A stretch of 58,431 bases of DNA from Gammaproteobacteria bacterium UBA2810 (GTDB lineage Bacteria; Pseudomonadota; Gammaproteobacteria; Enterobacterales; Succinivibrionaceae). Shown piece by piece: positions 8,028-15,951 of this stretch. The translations under genes and the position numbers were made by a program. The notes under the pieces are model-generated. The model saw nothing but the letters and a program-made list of their open reading frames with translations. It did no database searches and was not told the DNA's origin. The stretch lies in the NCBI GenBank assembly GCA_002351705.1, contig DEHC01000009.1, positions 1 to 58,431 on the forward strand. The letters run 5' to 3'. Within the stretch, counting starts at the first letter, position 1. Each line of letters starts with the position of its first letter.

Positions 8028-8549
8028 TCAGATTATGTTCTCGGCATGGAGCCATTCACGGATGGCAGGCTCCGAGTCCTTCACGTCGGCGCCGAGGATG
8101 GAAAGGCCGCTCCTTATTTCGGCGCCGGGGCAGAGCCTCTTCAGATCGTCTATGCTGCTCCCGAGACCGGAGCCCTCGTTCGTGCAGAACGGGAGGATTT
8201 TCTTGCCGCTCAGATCCGTATTCCTGAGGAAGGTCCAGACCGGCATCGGCATGGTGCCCCACCAGCAGGGATAGCCGAGGATGAGGGTGTCATAGTCATC
8301 ATTGTCAGGGTACTCGCGGATCTGCGGCGCAGCCCTGTCCATGAGCTCCTTCTGCGCGGCCTCGGTGCACTCCTTGTATTTCTCCGGGTACTCGTTCATC
8401 GGGACAATCCTGAACACGGGCGCCCCGGTGAGGCGCGCGATGGTGCCGGCGGCGATCTCAGTGTTGCCGTGCTCGAGATTGACGATTTTGCCGCGCATGT
8501 AGTTCTCGCCGGCCCTTGAGAAATAAGCAATCAGAATTATTTTTTTCAT
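8028..8549 (-). CDS. Flavodoxin-family protein
   Basis: This is a 173-residue flavodoxin-fold protein, probably binding FMN. The P-loop-like phosphate motif lies in IAYFSRAGENY (residues 7-17), a variant of the T/SxTGNT loop as found in Flavodoxin_4-type proteins. LGYPCWWGTMPMPVWTFL supplies the second flavin-contacting loop. The C-terminus has the GLSILGADV strand of these proteins. It is shorter than NAD(P)H:quinone reductases and lacks fused domains, so it may be a single-electron carrier or small quinone/nitro reductase. The gene is monocistronic with a terminator before ettA. Its actual partner cannot be inferred from the neighbours. Confidence 0.85.
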   Translation of the reverse strand: MKKIILIAYFSRAGENYMRGKIVNLEHGNTEIAAGTIARLTGAPVFRIVPMNEYPEKYKECTEAAQKELMDRAAPQIREYPDNDDYDTLILGYPCWWGTMPMPVWTFLRNTDLSGKKILPFCTNEGSGLGSSIDDLKRLCPGAEIRSGLSILGADVKDSEPAIREWLHAENII

Positions 8550-8837
8550 AGCAATCCCCCTGAGCCCCCTCCAGTCTCCAAAGCGATCTCCTGGTCCGGC
8601 TTTCTAATGCGGCATCCTCTCTGCCGGACTTTATGGAGGATGCCTTTCCCGCACTTTCCGGAGAGGGCTTAAGGCCCCGTTTCCGGATACATCGTTAAAG
8701 TTTATTACAGTAAAAACGTTCAGTCTTTGACCAATGCCGGAAAACCTGCCGGATATCTCTGATTAATTGCGGATTTTTTGACGGAGCCGGTAAACTTTGG
8801 CATTTGAGGGTGTCAGGAGGGAAGGAATGCAGGGAAC
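8550..8837. other. Intergenic region with a 9-bp inverted repeat
   Basis: With the terminator that follows, this leaves 343 bases without a gene between the flavodoxin start and the frdD stop. It contains a perfect 9-bp inverted repeat, GGCATCCTC (8611-8619) and GAGGATGCC (8636-8644), and an AT-rich patch near 8695-8730 that could hold the flavodoxin promoter. No other coding or RNA gene is visible. Confidence 0.5.
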
Positions 8838-8864
8838 AAAAAAGCCCGCGCACGGGGCGCGGGC
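8838..8864 (-). terminator. Terminator of the frd operon
   Basis: GCCCGCGC (8844-8851) pairs with GCGCGGGC (8857-8864). Six A's (8838-8843) give a U6 tract on the minus strand. It lies about 30 bases after the frdD stop. Confidence 0.9.
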
Positions 8865-8892
8865 TTTGGCTCTGACTCAGTACTGGGTCAGA

Positions 8893-9261
8893 TCAGCTGA
8901 ACATCCTGATGGCGCATGCCACAAGGGCGATCAGGGAAATGATGAATGCCAGGCCGTAGCAGATGAGCTGGTGCGCGAAGTTCACATGGATGGTGAGATC
9001 GTGCATGCCGTGATAGACACGGTGCAGCGCATGCCATACGCATCCCGAGATGGTCAGGAAGCAGATGAACGAGCCGAAGCCGCTGTAGGTGAACCAGGCG
9101 AAGGCTGCGTCGATCGATGACTTTGCGGCATTGATCTGCTCGCCTTCAGGGATCTTGGTGATGAAGAATGACAGGGCGATAAGGACGGGCACGAAAATGG
9201 CCACGAGCATTCCGCCTGCGCCGAAGATGGACCAGAAGATAGGTTCATTTGAACGTTTCAT
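8893..9261 (-). CDS. frdD: Fumarate reductase membrane anchor subunit FrdD
   Basis: FrdD is one of two hydrophobic subunits that anchor FrdAB to the inner membrane and bind the menaquinol that donates electrons. The 122-residue protein (E. coli 119) starts MKRSNEPIFWSIFGAGGM, the family's typical opening. It has three predicted membrane helices: about 14-34, 54-78 (with the HALHRVYHGMHDL loop after it) and 97-119. It is the last gene of frdABCD, 16 bases after frdC, and is followed by a strong terminator. Confidence 0.93.
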   Translation of the reverse strand: MKRSNEPIFWSIFGAGGMLVAIFVPVLIALSFFITKIPEGEQINAAKSSIDAAFAWFTYSGFGSFICFLTISGCVWHALHRVYHGMHDLTIHVNFAHQLICYGLAFIISLIALVACAIRMFS

Positions 9262-9277
9262 GTTTCTGTATTCTCCC

Positions 9278-9715
9278 TTAGATGCTCAGCAGGCCGGTTG
9301 CCGCCAGTGCGATTGCCACGAGCGAGGTGATGAAAAGAGCGCCGTAGAGGGCGACCTTTACGAAAGAGCCGGGCATCGGCTCGCCCTTGACCATCAGCCT
9401 CTGGGCCTTCGGCATAAGGTTGAACCAGGTGTAGGTGTGGTAGAGCACGGCAAAGAGTCCGATCACGTTCACAATCTTGACCGGCCAGGAGGCCATGAAG
9501 TTGATCCACTTGATGAGGCAGGAGGTGTCATTGCCGGTTGCGGCGCAGATCATTCCTGCGAGCAGCTCAAGGGCGAAGAGCATCGCAAAGAGCACGCTGC
9601 TCTCGCGGATCATGTACATGGTGTAGAACTTCTTGCGGGTCCACCAGTTGGCCTCTACCGGGCGGTTGAAGGGCTTGCGCTTGGAAGGAGCCTCTTTTTT
9701 GGTAACTTCAAACAT
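9278..9715 (-). CDS. frdC: Fumarate reductase membrane anchor subunit FrdC
   Basis: FrdC is the first membrane anchor of quinol:fumarate reductase. The 145-residue protein contains RKPFNRPVEANWWTRKKFY, equivalent to the KRKPYVR...TWWKKLPFYR region of the E. coli protein. It continues with YMIRESSVLFAMLFALELLAG and HTYTWFNLMPKAQ, the latter corresponding to HTKTWFELAPKA. Three membrane helices are predicted. It lies 2 bases after frdB and 16 before frdD. It is about 14 residues longer than the E. coli subunit, mostly at the N-terminus. Confidence 0.93.
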   Translation of the reverse strand: MFEVTKKEAPSKRKPFNRPVEANWWTRKKFYTMYMIRESSVLFAMLFALELLAGMICAATGNDTSCLIKWINFMASWPVKIVNVIGLFAVLYHTYTWFNLMPKAQRLMVKGEPMPGSFVKVALYGALFITSLVAIALAATGLLSI

Positions 9716-9717
9716 GA

Positions 9718-10455
9718 TTAATCTGCCCCCGGAGTGATTTTGGAGATGATGTAGTCAGTCGTGCTGTGGATCTTGCTCAGCTGGATGGCTGATGCGGGAT
9801 CTACGCCCTTCGGGCAGACCTGCGAGCAGTAGCCGACGAAGGTGCAGCTCCATACTCCGCTCTCCTGGTTGAGGAGCTCGAGGCGCTGCTTCATGCCTGC
9901 ATCGCGGCTGTCGAGGTTGTAGCGGTAGGCAAGGGCGATGACTGCAGGTCCGATGAACTCCTTGTTGAGCTTGTACTGAGGGCATGCGGCATAGCACAGT
10001 CCGCAGTTGATGCAGCCGGAGAACTGGTGGTACTTCTCGAGCTGGGTCGGGGTCTGCAGGTACTCCTCGTCATCCTTCTTCTCTTCCTTCGGGATGATGT
10101 AGGGCTTGATGCGCTCGAGCTTCTCGATGAAGTCAGAGAGGTCTACGACGAGGTCGCGCTCAATCGGGAAGTTGGCGAGCGGCTCGATGCGCATGACCTC
10201 TCCGGCGTAGTCGCGGAGGAAGGTCTTGCAGGCAAGCCTCGGGGTTCCGTTGACCATCATTCCGCAGGATCCGCAGATCGCCATGCGGCAGGACCAGCGG
10301 AAGCTGAGGGAGCCGTCGAGGTTGTCCTTGATGTAGCACAGAGCCTCAAGGAGGGAAGTCTCGTGAGTGAACGGAACTTCAAATTTCTGAACCCAGGGCT
10401 TCTCGTCCTGCTCGGGACGGTAGCGGAGGATTTCCATGTTCATTTTGTCAGCCAT
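9718..10455 (-). CDS. frdB: Fumarate reductase iron-sulfur subunit FrdB
   Basis: FrdB carries electrons from menaquinol at FrdCD to the FAD of FrdA through three iron-sulfur clusters. The ligands are visible: the [2Fe-2S] set in CRMAICGSCGMMVNGTPRLAC-type spacing (residues about 56-76), the [4Fe-4S] set CINCGLCYAACP (near 148-159) and the [3Fe-4S] set CTFVGYCSQVCPKG (near 204-217). The 245-residue length matches E. coli FrdB. The start is ATG 10455, 2 bases after the frdA stop, indicating tight coupling. Confidence 0.96.
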   Translation of the reverse strand: MADKMNMEILRYRPEQDEKPWVQKFEVPFTHETSLLEALCYIKDNLDGSLSFRWSCRMAICGSCGMMVNGTPRLACKTFLRDYAGEVMRIEPLANFPIERDLVVDLSDFIEKLERIKPYIIPKEEKKDDEEYLQTPTQLEKYHQFSGCINCGLCYAACPQYKLNKEFIGPAVIALAYRYNLDSRDAGMKQRLELLNQESGVWSCTFVGYCSQVCPKGVDPASAIQLSKIHSTTDYIISKITPGAD

Positions 10456-10457
10456 TT

Positions 10458-12272
10458 TTACTTTCCTTCCTTGGCAGCTTCAGCCTCTGCGGCGGCCTTT
10501 GCGGCAGCCTCAGCCTTCTCGCCCTCGGCGCCGTATACGCGCTTGGCCGGCTTCAGTTTGGTGATCTTGACGGAACCATAGGTAATGGTAGGAGCATCAT
10601 CCCCGTTGTAGGTGGCGAGACTGTGCGCCAGGAACTTCTTGTCGTCTCTCTCAGGGTAGTCGAGGCGCTGGTGGGAGCCGCGCGACTCGGTACGGTTGAG
10701 TGCGGAGTATGCCATTGCGTAGGCGTTGTCGAGGAGGAATCCGAGCTCCACAGCATTCAGCCACTCGGTGTTGAATACGTTGGAGTCATCGCTGACCTTG
10801 ACCTTCTTGTAGCGGGCCTTGAGCTCGGCGAGCTTGGCGATGGTTGCCCTGATGGAGGCGTCATCGCGGTAAATGCCGACGCCGTCATCCATGGTCTGGC
10901 CCATCTCAGCCCTGATCCTGCCCATGTTCTCGTCATGGCCCTTGGCGCCGATGATCGAGCGGGAAGCAGCGTAGAGATCCTCAGCCTCCTTCTCGGTCTT
11001 GTTCTGATCCGCGAAGTCAACCTCACGGGAGAACTTGGCAGCCTCGTCTCCGGCAACATGGCCGAATACGACGGTCTCGACGAGGGAGTTGGATCCGAGG
11101 CGGTTCGCGCCGTGGATTCCGACAGAGGCGCACTCGCCTGCTGCGTAGAGTCCCTTGATGGTGCATGCGGTCTTGCCGTCGGTCTCGATTCCGCCCATGG
11201 TGTAGTGGACGGTCGGGCATACAGGGATAGGCGCATCGACCGGGTCAAGTCCTACGTATGCCTTGGCGAGCTCGCAGATGAACGGCAGACGCTCGTGGAG
11301 GTACTTCTCGCCGAGATGGCGGAGGTCGAGGTTGACGACATCGCCGAGCGGGGTCTTGATGGTGCGGCCCTTCTTCTTCTCCTGCCAGAATGCCTGGGAG
11401 ACGCGGTCGCGGGGTCCGAGCTCCATGTACTTGCTCTTCGGATGTCCGAGCGGGGTCTCAGGGCCCAGGCCGTAGTCCTGCAGGTAGCGGTAGCCGTCCT
11501 TGTTGGTGAGCACTCCGCCCTCGCCGCGGCACGCCTCGGTCATGAGGACGCCGCATCCCGGAAGTCCGGTCGGGTGGTACTGCACGAACTCCATGTCACG
11601 GAGCTTTGCGCCGTGGCGGTAGGCAAGGGCCATGCCGTCGCCGGTTACGATTCCGCCGTTGGTGTTGAACTTGTAGCAGCGGCTTGATCCGCCGGTCGCG
11701 ATGACGACGGACTTGGCGAGGACAAGGCGGGGGATTCCGTTCTGGATATCGAAGGTCAGGACGCCCTGTACCTGGTTGTCGTGAACGATGAGATCAAGCG
11801 CGAAGTGCTCGTCGAGGCGGTGGATGTGGCTGTACTTGATGGAGGTCTGGAAAAGGGTGTGGAGCATGTGGAAGCCGGTGCGGTCAGCGGCGAACCAGGT
11901 GCGGGGAACCTTCATTCCGCCGAACGGGCGGACATTGATTCTGCCGTCCGGCTGCCTGCTCCAGGGGCATCCCCAGTGCTCGAGCTGGTAGAGCTCGCGC
12001 GGAGCGCGGTCGACGAAGAAGTCAACGACGTCCTGCTCGCAGAGCCAGTCGCCGCCGGCGACAGTGTCAACGAAGTGCTTGTAGAGGCTGTCATCGTCAC
12101 GGTATACGCCTGCGGCGCCGCCTTCTGCTGCAACAGTATGGCTGCGCATGGGGTATACCTTGGAAATCAGAGCCACGTCAAGATCGGGGGCAGATTCTGC
12201 CACGGCAATTGCCGCGCGCAGTCCGGCTCCGCCGGCACCGACAATGGCGACGTCCGCTTTTACTATATCCAA
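10458..12272 (-). CDS. frdA: Fumarate reductase flavoprotein subunit FrdA
   Basis: FrdA is the catalytic subunit that reduces fumarate to succinate on the cytoplasmic face, the terminal step of anaerobic fumarate respiration. It shows the FAD-binding VAIVGAGGAGLRAA and RSHTVAAEGG, whose His45 is the covalent FAD attachment. Further motifs are EFVQYHPTGLPG, TEACRGEGG, the active-site HYTMGGIETD and GANRLGSNS. Similarity to E. coli FrdA is very close through residue 400. The final 25 residues form an unusual Ala/Glu/Lys tail. The start codon is TTG at 12272, preceded at 6 bases by AGGAGG. No clear FNR site was found upstream. Confidence 0.96.
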   Translation of the reverse strand: MDIVKADVAIVGAGGAGLRAAIAVAESAPDLDVALISKVYPMRSHTVAAEGGAAGVYRDDDSLYKHFVDTVAGGDWLCEQDVVDFFVDRAPRELYQLEHWGCPWSRQPDGRINVRPFGGMKVPRTWFAADRTGFHMLHTLFQTSIKYSHIHRLDEHFALDLIVHDNQVQGVLTFDIQNGIPRLVLAKSVVIATGGSSRCYKFNTNGGIVTGDGMALAYRHGAKLRDMEFVQYHPTGLPGCGVLMTEACRGEGGVLTNKDGYRYLQDYGLGPETPLGHPKSKYMELGPRDRVSQAFWQEKKKGRTIKTPLGDVVNLDLRHLGEKYLHERLPFICELAKAYVGLDPVDAPIPVCPTVHYTMGGIETDGKTACTIKGLYAAGECASVGIHGANRLGSNSLVETVVFGHVAGDEAAKFSREVDFADQNKTEKEAEDLYAASRSIIGAKGHDENMGRIRAEMGQTMDDGVGIYRDDASIRATIAKLAELKARYKKVKVSDDSNVFNTEWLNAVELGFLLDNAYAMAYSALNRTESRGSHQRLDYPERDDKKFLAHSLATYNGDDAPTITYGSVKITKLKPAKRVYGAEGEKAEAAAKAAAEAEAAKEGK

Positions 12273-12428
12273 TTTAATCCTCCTGGTACAGGGGCCTCGG
12301 CCTCTGCTGGGTTAACTTTCAAAGGGAATGTAACGCACTACCGTGCTGAGATGCTAAAAACTTGTGGCATTCTATCATATTGACGCGTTTTCCCAATGAA
12401 AAATCATCGGCAAGCGTCTCAGATTTGT

Positions 12429-12474
12429 ATACCGGACCCGAAAAAATCATGAAAGGTGTTTTTCTGTCCGGTAT
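12429..12474. repeat. Inverted repeat between frdA and psd
   Basis: ATACCGGAC (12429-12437) and GTCCGGTAT (12466-12474) flank a 28-base AT-rich interior that can itself pair (AAAAA with TTTTT). A TTTTT run follows on the plus strand only. The adjacent genes are both on the minus strand, so this may be a psd terminator of poor quality or a regulatory palindrome upstream of frdA. Confidence 0.5.
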
Positions 12475-12501
12475 TTTTGTCTGAACATGTGTAAGGTCTG
12501 C

Positions 12502-13374
12502 CTAACGAAGAGATGCGGCCCTCTGTCCGGCCCTGACTTTAGTGCCCGGCTCAAGCTGGCACTCGTCTGCCATGCCCCTCTCGAAGAGCGTGATTACGGT
12601 CGATCCGAGCTTGAAGCGGCCCATCTCGGCGCCCCTTGCGAGGGTTATGCTCCGCTCCCCCTCGTACTCCTCCTCGAAGGGGGTGCTGCCGTGCCCGCCG
12701 TTGACCTCGCCCTTCCAGACAGTCTCGATAGAGCCCACGATCATGGCGCCGACCAGCACGAGGCACATTTTCCCGCGCGGCGTGTCGAAGAAGGCGCAGG
12801 CCCTCTCGTTCCTCGCGAAAAGCCCTCTGATGTGCGCGGCCGTGTTGAGGTTGACGCTGAAGAGCTTCCCGGGGATGTAGGAGAGGGCGGTGAGCCTTCC
12901 CTCAAGCGGCATGTGGACCCGGTGGTAGTTCGCGGGCGAGAGGTAGACGGTGAAGTAGGTGCCTCCCTCGAACGGGCGGCAGAGCTCCGGGTTTCCGCCG
13001 AGGAGCGAGGCGAGGGAGAAGTCCTGGCCCTTGGCCTGGATGAGCGTTCCTGCCGTCACCGTCCCCGAGGCGCTCTTCGTGCCGTCAGAGGGGCTGAGCA
13101 CCGCGCGCGGATCCGGATCGAGCGGGCGGGCGCCTGCCCTGAGCGGCCTCGTGAAGAACTCGTTGAAGGTCGCGTACTGCGCGGGATCCTGCTTCTCGCA
13201 CTCGGACATGTCCACATGGTAGTGGGAGATGAACCTTTTGATGGCGAAGGTGGTGACGGGCCCCATCCTGCTCCCGGCGAAGAAGCCGGCTGTTTTCGTG
13301 AGCAGCTTCTGCGGGGCGGCGTACTGGATGTCTGCCTTGAGGGCGCTTAAGAATTCTGACATGTCAATCTCCAT
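12502..13374 (-). CDS. psd: Phosphatidylserine decarboxylase proenzyme
   Basis: Psd converts phosphatidylserine to phosphatidylethanolamine at the inner membrane. It self-cleaves to an alpha and a beta chain, with a pyruvoyl group formed from the Ser of the LGST motif, seen here as FKLGSTVITLF near residue 254. Other family marks are FNEFFTRPLR near 68, SPSDGT near 93, the HRVHMPLEG catalytic-triad histidine near 154 and FARNERAC. The 290-residue length fits the short bacterial form. The start ATG at 13374 is followed by MDMSEFLSALKAD-like sequence. It lies 81 bases after the frameshifted aldolase-like gene, transcribed in the same direction. Confidence 0.94.
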   Translation of the reverse strand: MEIDMSEFLSALKADIQYAAPQKLLTKTAGFFAGSRMGPVTTFAIKRFISHYHVDMSECEKQDPAQYATFNEFFTRPLRAGARPLDPDPRAVLSPSDGTKSASGTVTAGTLIQAKGQDFSLASLLGGNPELCRPFEGGTYFTVYLSPANYHRVHMPLEGRLTALSYIPGKLFSVNLNTAAHIRGLFARNERACAFFDTPRGKMCLVLVGAMIVGSIETVWKGEVNGGHGSTPFEEEYEGERSITLARGAEMGRFKLGSTVITLFERGMADECQLEPGTKVRAGQRAASLR

Positions 13375-13455
13375 GTTTGCCCCGCGATTTTATCGCGTGA
13401 GAGCATTAAAAGGCAAAAACCGGAAAGAATGCTCCTTTTTGCGGAGCCTGAGGCC

Positions 13456-14486
13456 TCAGAGCATGCTGATGACCTTCTGCACCAGCTCCTCTGACGTGGC
13501 CCAGCTCGTCGCTATCCTGATGACGGTATTGTCTCCCTCCGCCTCCTCCCAGAAGCTGTACTCAAGTATTTCATCAAGCCGGGCTTTCTGCCCGGGGGTA
13601 ACCGTGAGGAATATCTGGTTGGTGGGCGATTTGAAGGTGAGCTCATAGCCGTGCTCCGTGAATGCCCTACGGAGGGCGTCTGCGGCCTTTACGGCGGTTT
13701 CGCCGATACGGAAGTAGAGAGAGTCGGAGAAGAGGGTGTCGAACTGCAGCCCCAGGAGCCTTCCTTTCGCGAGAAGCGCACCGTGCTGCTTGATGATGGT
13801 GAAGAAATGCGGGATGAGCTGTGGATCCGGGATTACGACCGCCTCTCCGAGCAGCGCCCCGCATTTGGTTCCGCCTATACAGAACGCGTCGCAGAGGCGG
13901 GCGAGATCGGGAAGCGATACGTCATTCTCCGGTGAGGCAAGAGCGTAGGCGAGGCGCGCGCCGTCGCAGTACAGCCTGAGGCCGAAGGCATCGCAGGCGC
14001 TCCTTAACGCGGTGAGCTCGGAAAGGGAGTAGAGCGTTCCGTACTCCGTGGGCTCTGAGATATAGACCAGGCCGGGGCTCACCATGTGATCGCGGTTGCC
14101 GTCATCAAGGAAGGCTCCGCAGTATTCCCTGAGCTCACCGGCGTTGATTTTCCCCTCATGCTGCGGGAGCTGGAGAACCTTGTGGCCGCCGTGCTCGATG
14201 GCTCCCGCCTCGTGCACGCTGACATGGCCGCTTGAGGGGGGATGACGCCCTCATATGAGCGGAGGAGCGAGTCAATGACGACGGCGTTCGCCTGCGTTCC
14301 GCCGGTGAGGAAATGCACGGCCGCCTCCGGCGCGCCGCAGGCCTCCCTTATCTTCCTCCGCGCGCTTTCCGAGAACTCATCGGCGCCGTAGCCGGGTGTC
14401 TGGAGCAGGTTCGTCTCAAGGAGCCTCCTCATGATCCCGGGATGCGCTCCCTCCTGATAGTCTGACGCGAGCATGGCCTTTTCCAT
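13456..14486 (-). pseudogene. Threonine-aldolase-like PLP enzyme, frameshifted
   Basis: Two minus-strand frames together form one beta-eliminating lyase/low-specificity threonine aldolase fold protein of about 343 residues. The N-terminal part (from ATG 14486, MEKAMLASDYQEGAHPGI) contains FLTGGTQAN and ends at EGVIPP. The C-terminal part resumes with HVSVHEAGAIEHGGHK and contains YCDGARLAYAL and CIGGTKCG, the PLP-lysine motif. The frame changes in a run of six C's on the coding strand (plus-strand G's 14236-14241). Restoring a seventh C gives EGVIPPSSGHVSVHEAG, exactly the family spacing. Everything else is intact, so this is either a recent single-base deletion, a phase-variable tract or a sequencing error. 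GGGAGAAGAG precedes ATG 14486, which is preferred over the in-frame ATG at 14504. Confidence 0.85.
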
Positions 14487-14693
14487 TTTCTCTTCTCCCT
14501 TCATTTCCCGTGAGCCTGATGTACGCCACGCGGCAGAGTGTAATGCGGAGGATTTGCCATTGCAAACGCGGCGCGCCGCTCATTTCTGCCGCGCTCCTTT
14601 GGAGCGGCGGCGCAGTGTCTGCTATACTGACTGGCCCGCCCGGGCTTTTGCGCCCGGCGGCCGGACACCTGACCTTGACAGAGGATTTCCCGA

Positions 14694-15278
14694 ATGACTT
14701 CAGCAGCTTCACCTGATATAAGCGACACCAACCTCGTGTGGATGGATCTTGAGATGACCGGGCTCGACGTCGAGCGCGACCACATACTTGAGATTGCCGT
14801 CATCGTGACGGATCAGAAGCTCCGGATCCTCGCTGAGGGACCGGTCATCGCCGTCCACCAGAGCGAGGAGGTACTCGCAGGCATGGATGACTGGAACAGG
14901 GAGCACCATACAGCCTCAGGGCTTGTCGAGAGAGTGAGGAACAGCACCGTAGGCGAGAAGGAGGCTGAGCGCATCGTCCTCGGTACGATAAAGCGCTTCA
15001 TCCCTGAGAAGAAGACCCCGCTCTGCGGCAGTTCGATCTGGCAGGACCGACGCTTCCTCTGCCGCTACATGCCGGAGCTCGAGGCCTGGTTCTTCCACCG
15101 GAACATCGACGTGAGCTCGATAAAGGAGCTCGCGAGGATCTGGCGGCCTGAGCTCCTCACGAAGGTCGTCAAGCGCGGGCGCCATGAGGCCCTCTCTGAC
15201 ATCCAGGACACCATCGCCGAGCTCCGCCTCTACGCGGGCGAGTTCTTCCGCCTGCCGAAGAAGTTCATCGGAGACTGA
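14694..15278 (+). CDS. orn: Oligoribonuclease
   Basis: Orn is a DEDD-family 3'-5' exoribonuclease that degrades 2-5 nt RNAs and the linear dinucleotide pGpG from cyclic-di-GMP breakdown. The 194-residue protein has LVWMDLEMTGLD (first DED residues) and HILEIAVIVTD. The substrate-binding PLCGSSIWQDRRFL and YRHEALSDIQDTIAELR (final H and D) complete the catalytic set. It carries about 13 extra N-terminal residues relative to E. coli Orn. ATG at 14694 is the natural start. Its pGpG substrate is the product of EAL phosphodiesterases such as the one encoded at 15952. Confidence 0.95.
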   Translation: MTSAASPDISDTNLVWMDLEMTGLDVERDHILEIAVIVTDQKLRILAEGPVIAVHQSEEVLAGMDDWNREHHTASGLVERVRNSTVGEKEAERIVLGTIKRFIPEKKTPLCGSSIWQDRRFLCRYMPELEAWFFHRNIDVSSIKELARIWRPELLTKVVKRGRHEALSDIQDTIAELRLYAGEFFRLPKKFIGD

Positions 15279-15313
15279 GGCTCATCAGCCTCTCTTTCTG
15301 ACATGGCGCACGC

Positions 15314-15595
15314 ATGCGCCATGTCCGCCCTCAGCCGTCAGGTACGCCTCTTCTCGTGAAGGCCGTATCCGACAGTACCGGCTTTGCCTTCGGCCATGTC
15401 AAGGTTGCGACTGACATCACATTTGTCGCCGTCGCAGTCGTCCTCTCGCTCATACTGTTTCACGGCACCATCGTCGGGACCAGGGAGGGCACAATAATCA
15501 CGGCGGTCTGCACCGGCTTTGCCGTAAAGCTCTGGGCAAGACTCATCGAAAGGCCGGTTGAGGCGGTGTTCGCCCTGAGGCCAGTAAGGCGATAA
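15314..15595 (+). pseudogene. 3' remnant of a YczE/YitT-type membrane protein
   Basis: The conceptual product is 93 residues. From about residue 14 (LVKAVSDSTGFAFGHVKVA) onward it resembles only the C-terminal third of YczE/YyaS/YitT-type integral membrane proteins: two hydrophobic segments (DITFVAVAVVLSLILFHG and TIITAVCTGFAVKLW) around the conserved IVGTREGT loop. Full-length members have about 200 residues and five helices. The 5' part is missing because orn ends at 15278, and the first dozen residues (MRHVRPQPSGTPL) do not match. It therefore looks like a decayed gene fragment left after deletion. The promoter of tRNA-Gly follows. Confidence 0.65.
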
Positions 15596-15660
15596 AGGCC
15601 TGAGTTTCCGGGGCTTTTCAGGCTCCGGAACCTTTTTTACAAAAAAATATTAAAAAGCGC

Positions 15661-15688
15661 TTGCAAGCTTTTCAATTCAGCGTATAAT
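15661..15688 (+). promoter_or_regulatory. tRNA-Gly promoter
   Basis: TTGCAA (15661-15666) and a perfect TATAAT (15683-15688) are 16 bases apart. The tRNA begins 46 bases downstream, leaving a short 5' leader for RNase P processing. Confidence 0.8.
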
Positions 15689-15734
15689 GAACCTCGTTTT
15701 CACGGCGAACCAACGCCGCTGACAAGACGAAAAC

Positions 15735-15810
<76 letters not shown>

Positions 15811-15951
15811 GAGTTCCTCTGGAGCTTCTTTCAAATCTCCCTCTTCTGAACTTCCAGATAAATTCCTTTTTAACCGTATCTTTCTGTTTTTATCTCTTTT
15901 TGATTTCTCTAATTTTTCCTGCGTCTGTTTCTGATTTTGTGAGATCAAATC

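Noticed and set aside
6217..8055. N-terminally extended ettA from 8055
   Set aside because: The extra 56 codons overlap the flavodoxin gene end and its terminator hairpin, and homology starts at 7887.
12273..12428. FNR-binding site upstream of frdA
   Set aside because: TTGGG...GTCAA half-sites are present near 12380-12396, but their spacing does not fit the TTGAT-N4-ATCAA consensus.
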